This document shows positions 24,036 through 24,738 of a DNA stretch of 24,738 nucleotides, one piece after another. Position 1 is the first letter of the stretch; every line of letters starts with the position of its first letter. The stretch covers positions 1 through 24,738 of the forward strand of contig CAZTLE010000040.1 of NCBI GenBank assembly GCA_964614415.1. The letters are read 5' to 3'. Origin of the DNA: CAZTLE01 sp964614415 (GTDB lineage: Bacteria; Bacteroidota; Bacteroidia; Flavobacteriales; Flavobacteriaceae). The notes under the pieces are model-generated. The model was not told where the DNA came from. It saw only the letters and a list, made by a program, of their open reading frames with translations, and ran no database searches. Position numbers and translations under genes: made by a program.

Positions 24036-24738
24036 CGAAGAAGAAGATCTCTGTTTCCAAAGTAATACGAACAATCGTATGGCCGCACAGGGGACGAATC
24101 CTCATTGGTCTCGTCCTCATCCTGTTGAGTAAGTTGGCCGGATTGGTAATCCCGGGAGCCTTTAAATTCCTCATTGACGATGTGATCCTCAACAAGGACA
24201 CCCAAATGCTCAATCTTATCGTACTTGCCGTGGTGGGCGCCGTTTCGGTACAGGCCATTTCCTCATTCCTGTTGACCAAACTTCTAAGTATTGAAGCCCA
24301 TCGCGTGATTGCAAACCTGCGGTTGAAAATTCAGCAGAAGATCATACGCCTGCCACTCGCCTTTTTCGAAAAACATAAATCAGGAGAGATTGCCAAGCGG
24401 ATCATGGACGATATCGACGGTATCAAAAATCTTATCGGCACGGGATTGATCCTACTCATTGGAGGTGTCATTACTTCGGTTGGAGCCTTCATCATTCTAT
24501 TGTACATACACCCGAAGCTTACCGCCTACACTGTGATTCCACTTATTCTTATGGGGTTCATTTCTTTGAAGGCATATACGTACCTCCGCCCTATCTATCG
24601 CAAGCGACGGGCTATAGAGGCCGATGTACAGGGACGTCTCATTGAAACCTTAGGTGGTATGCGGGTAGTGAAGGGATACAATGCTGAAGATCATGAGGAG
24701 TCGGCATTTAAGAGTGGGGTGGATTATATCTTTAGCTA
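24032..24738 (+). CDS. ABC exporter of the MsbA type, N-terminal part (cut by window end)
   Basis: The first 235 residues of a type IV ABC exporter are visible; the frame remains open at the window end. Membrane helices occur at about 18-42, 54-80, 135-180. The intracellular-loop motif FFEKHKSGEIAKRIMDDIDGI is typical of MsbA and lipid or peptide exporters, as is GRLIETLGGMRVVKGYNAE near the end. The nucleotide-binding domain would lie beyond the window. It starts inside the stop of wecE, so it belongs to the same transcript. It probably exports or flips the lipid-linked or glycolipid product of the locus. Confidence 0.82.
   Translation, partial: MTKKKISVSKVIRTIVWPHRGRILIGLVLILLSKLAGLVIPGAFKFLIDDVILNKDTQMLNLIVLAVVGAVSVQAISSFLLTKLLSIEAHRVIANLRLKIQQKIIRLPLAFFEKHKSGEIAKRIMDDIDGIKNLIGTGLILLIGGVITSVGAFIILLYIHPKLTAYTVIPLILMGFISLKAYTYLRPIYRKRRAIEADVQGRLIETLGGMRVVKGYNAEDHEESAFKSGVDYIFS

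Noticed and set aside
1..24738. CRISPR arrays, insertion sequences, tRNA or rRNA genes, phage genes
   Set aside because: I read both strands for regular repeats, transposase motifs and cloverleaf-like sequences and saw none.

Overview
The window looks like a chromosome segment of a marine member of the Flavobacteriaceae (Bacteroidota). This rests on the Flavobacteriia-type promoter motif TAnnTTTG just upstream of several genes, the absence of convincing Shine-Dalgarno sequences, the type of TonB-dependent receptor and GT-C/TPR proteins, and protein similarity that I judge by eye only. There are no tRNAs, rRNAs, insertion sequences or CRISPR arrays. One short run of N (3271-3296) is an assembly gap inside a gene.

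Region 1 (1-10967) is mostly housekeeping. It starts with the 3' part of an S41 (CtpA-like) protease followed by a signal peptidase II (lspA). Next is a cobalamin (B12) uptake locus. A BtuB-like TonB-dependent receptor on the minus strand is preceded by a clear cobalamin riboswitch. Divergently on the plus strand lies a tightly overlapping operon of lipoprotein binding protein, FecCD-type permease and ATPase (btuF-btuC-btuD roles). Then come rmuC, inorganic pyrophosphatase (ppa), and on the minus strand a large membrane protein with a GT-C-like membrane part and C-terminal TPRs (TMTC-like).

Region 2 (about 11.1-24.7 kb) is an accessory biosynthetic locus and the interesting part of the window. 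A run of overlapping plus-strand genes encodes KAS III, acyl carrier protein, a second KAS III, a FabG-like reductase, an ArnC/GtrB-like membrane glycosyltransferase, a PseH-like GNAT acyltransferase, and four consecutive paralogous JmjC/cupin_8 proteins. Convergent to it are two sulfotransferases on the minus strand. Divergent from these, on the plus strand, are an AspH/LpxO-family dioxygenase with a hydrophobic C-terminal tail, a WecE/RffA aminotransferase, and an MsbA-like ABC exporter cut by the window end.

A working model (inference): WecE makes a nucleotide-linked 4-amino-4,6-dideoxy sugar. The KAS III/ACP/FabG set builds a short hydroxyacyl-ACP, and the GNAT puts that acyl group on the amino sugar. 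The ArnC-like transferase moves the sugar to a polyprenyl phosphate or a related acceptor. Oxygenases hydroxylate (or otherwise oxidise) the acyl chain or product, sulfotransferases sulfate it, and the ABC protein exports it. The most unusual observation is that all four JmjC-like paralogs keep the residues that in FIH bind 2-oxoglutarate and the distal metal histidine, but replace the metal-binding Asp of HxD by Ala or Ser (motif HN[A/S]). This is the arrangement used by Fe/2OG halogenases and also, in another fold, by the AspH family.
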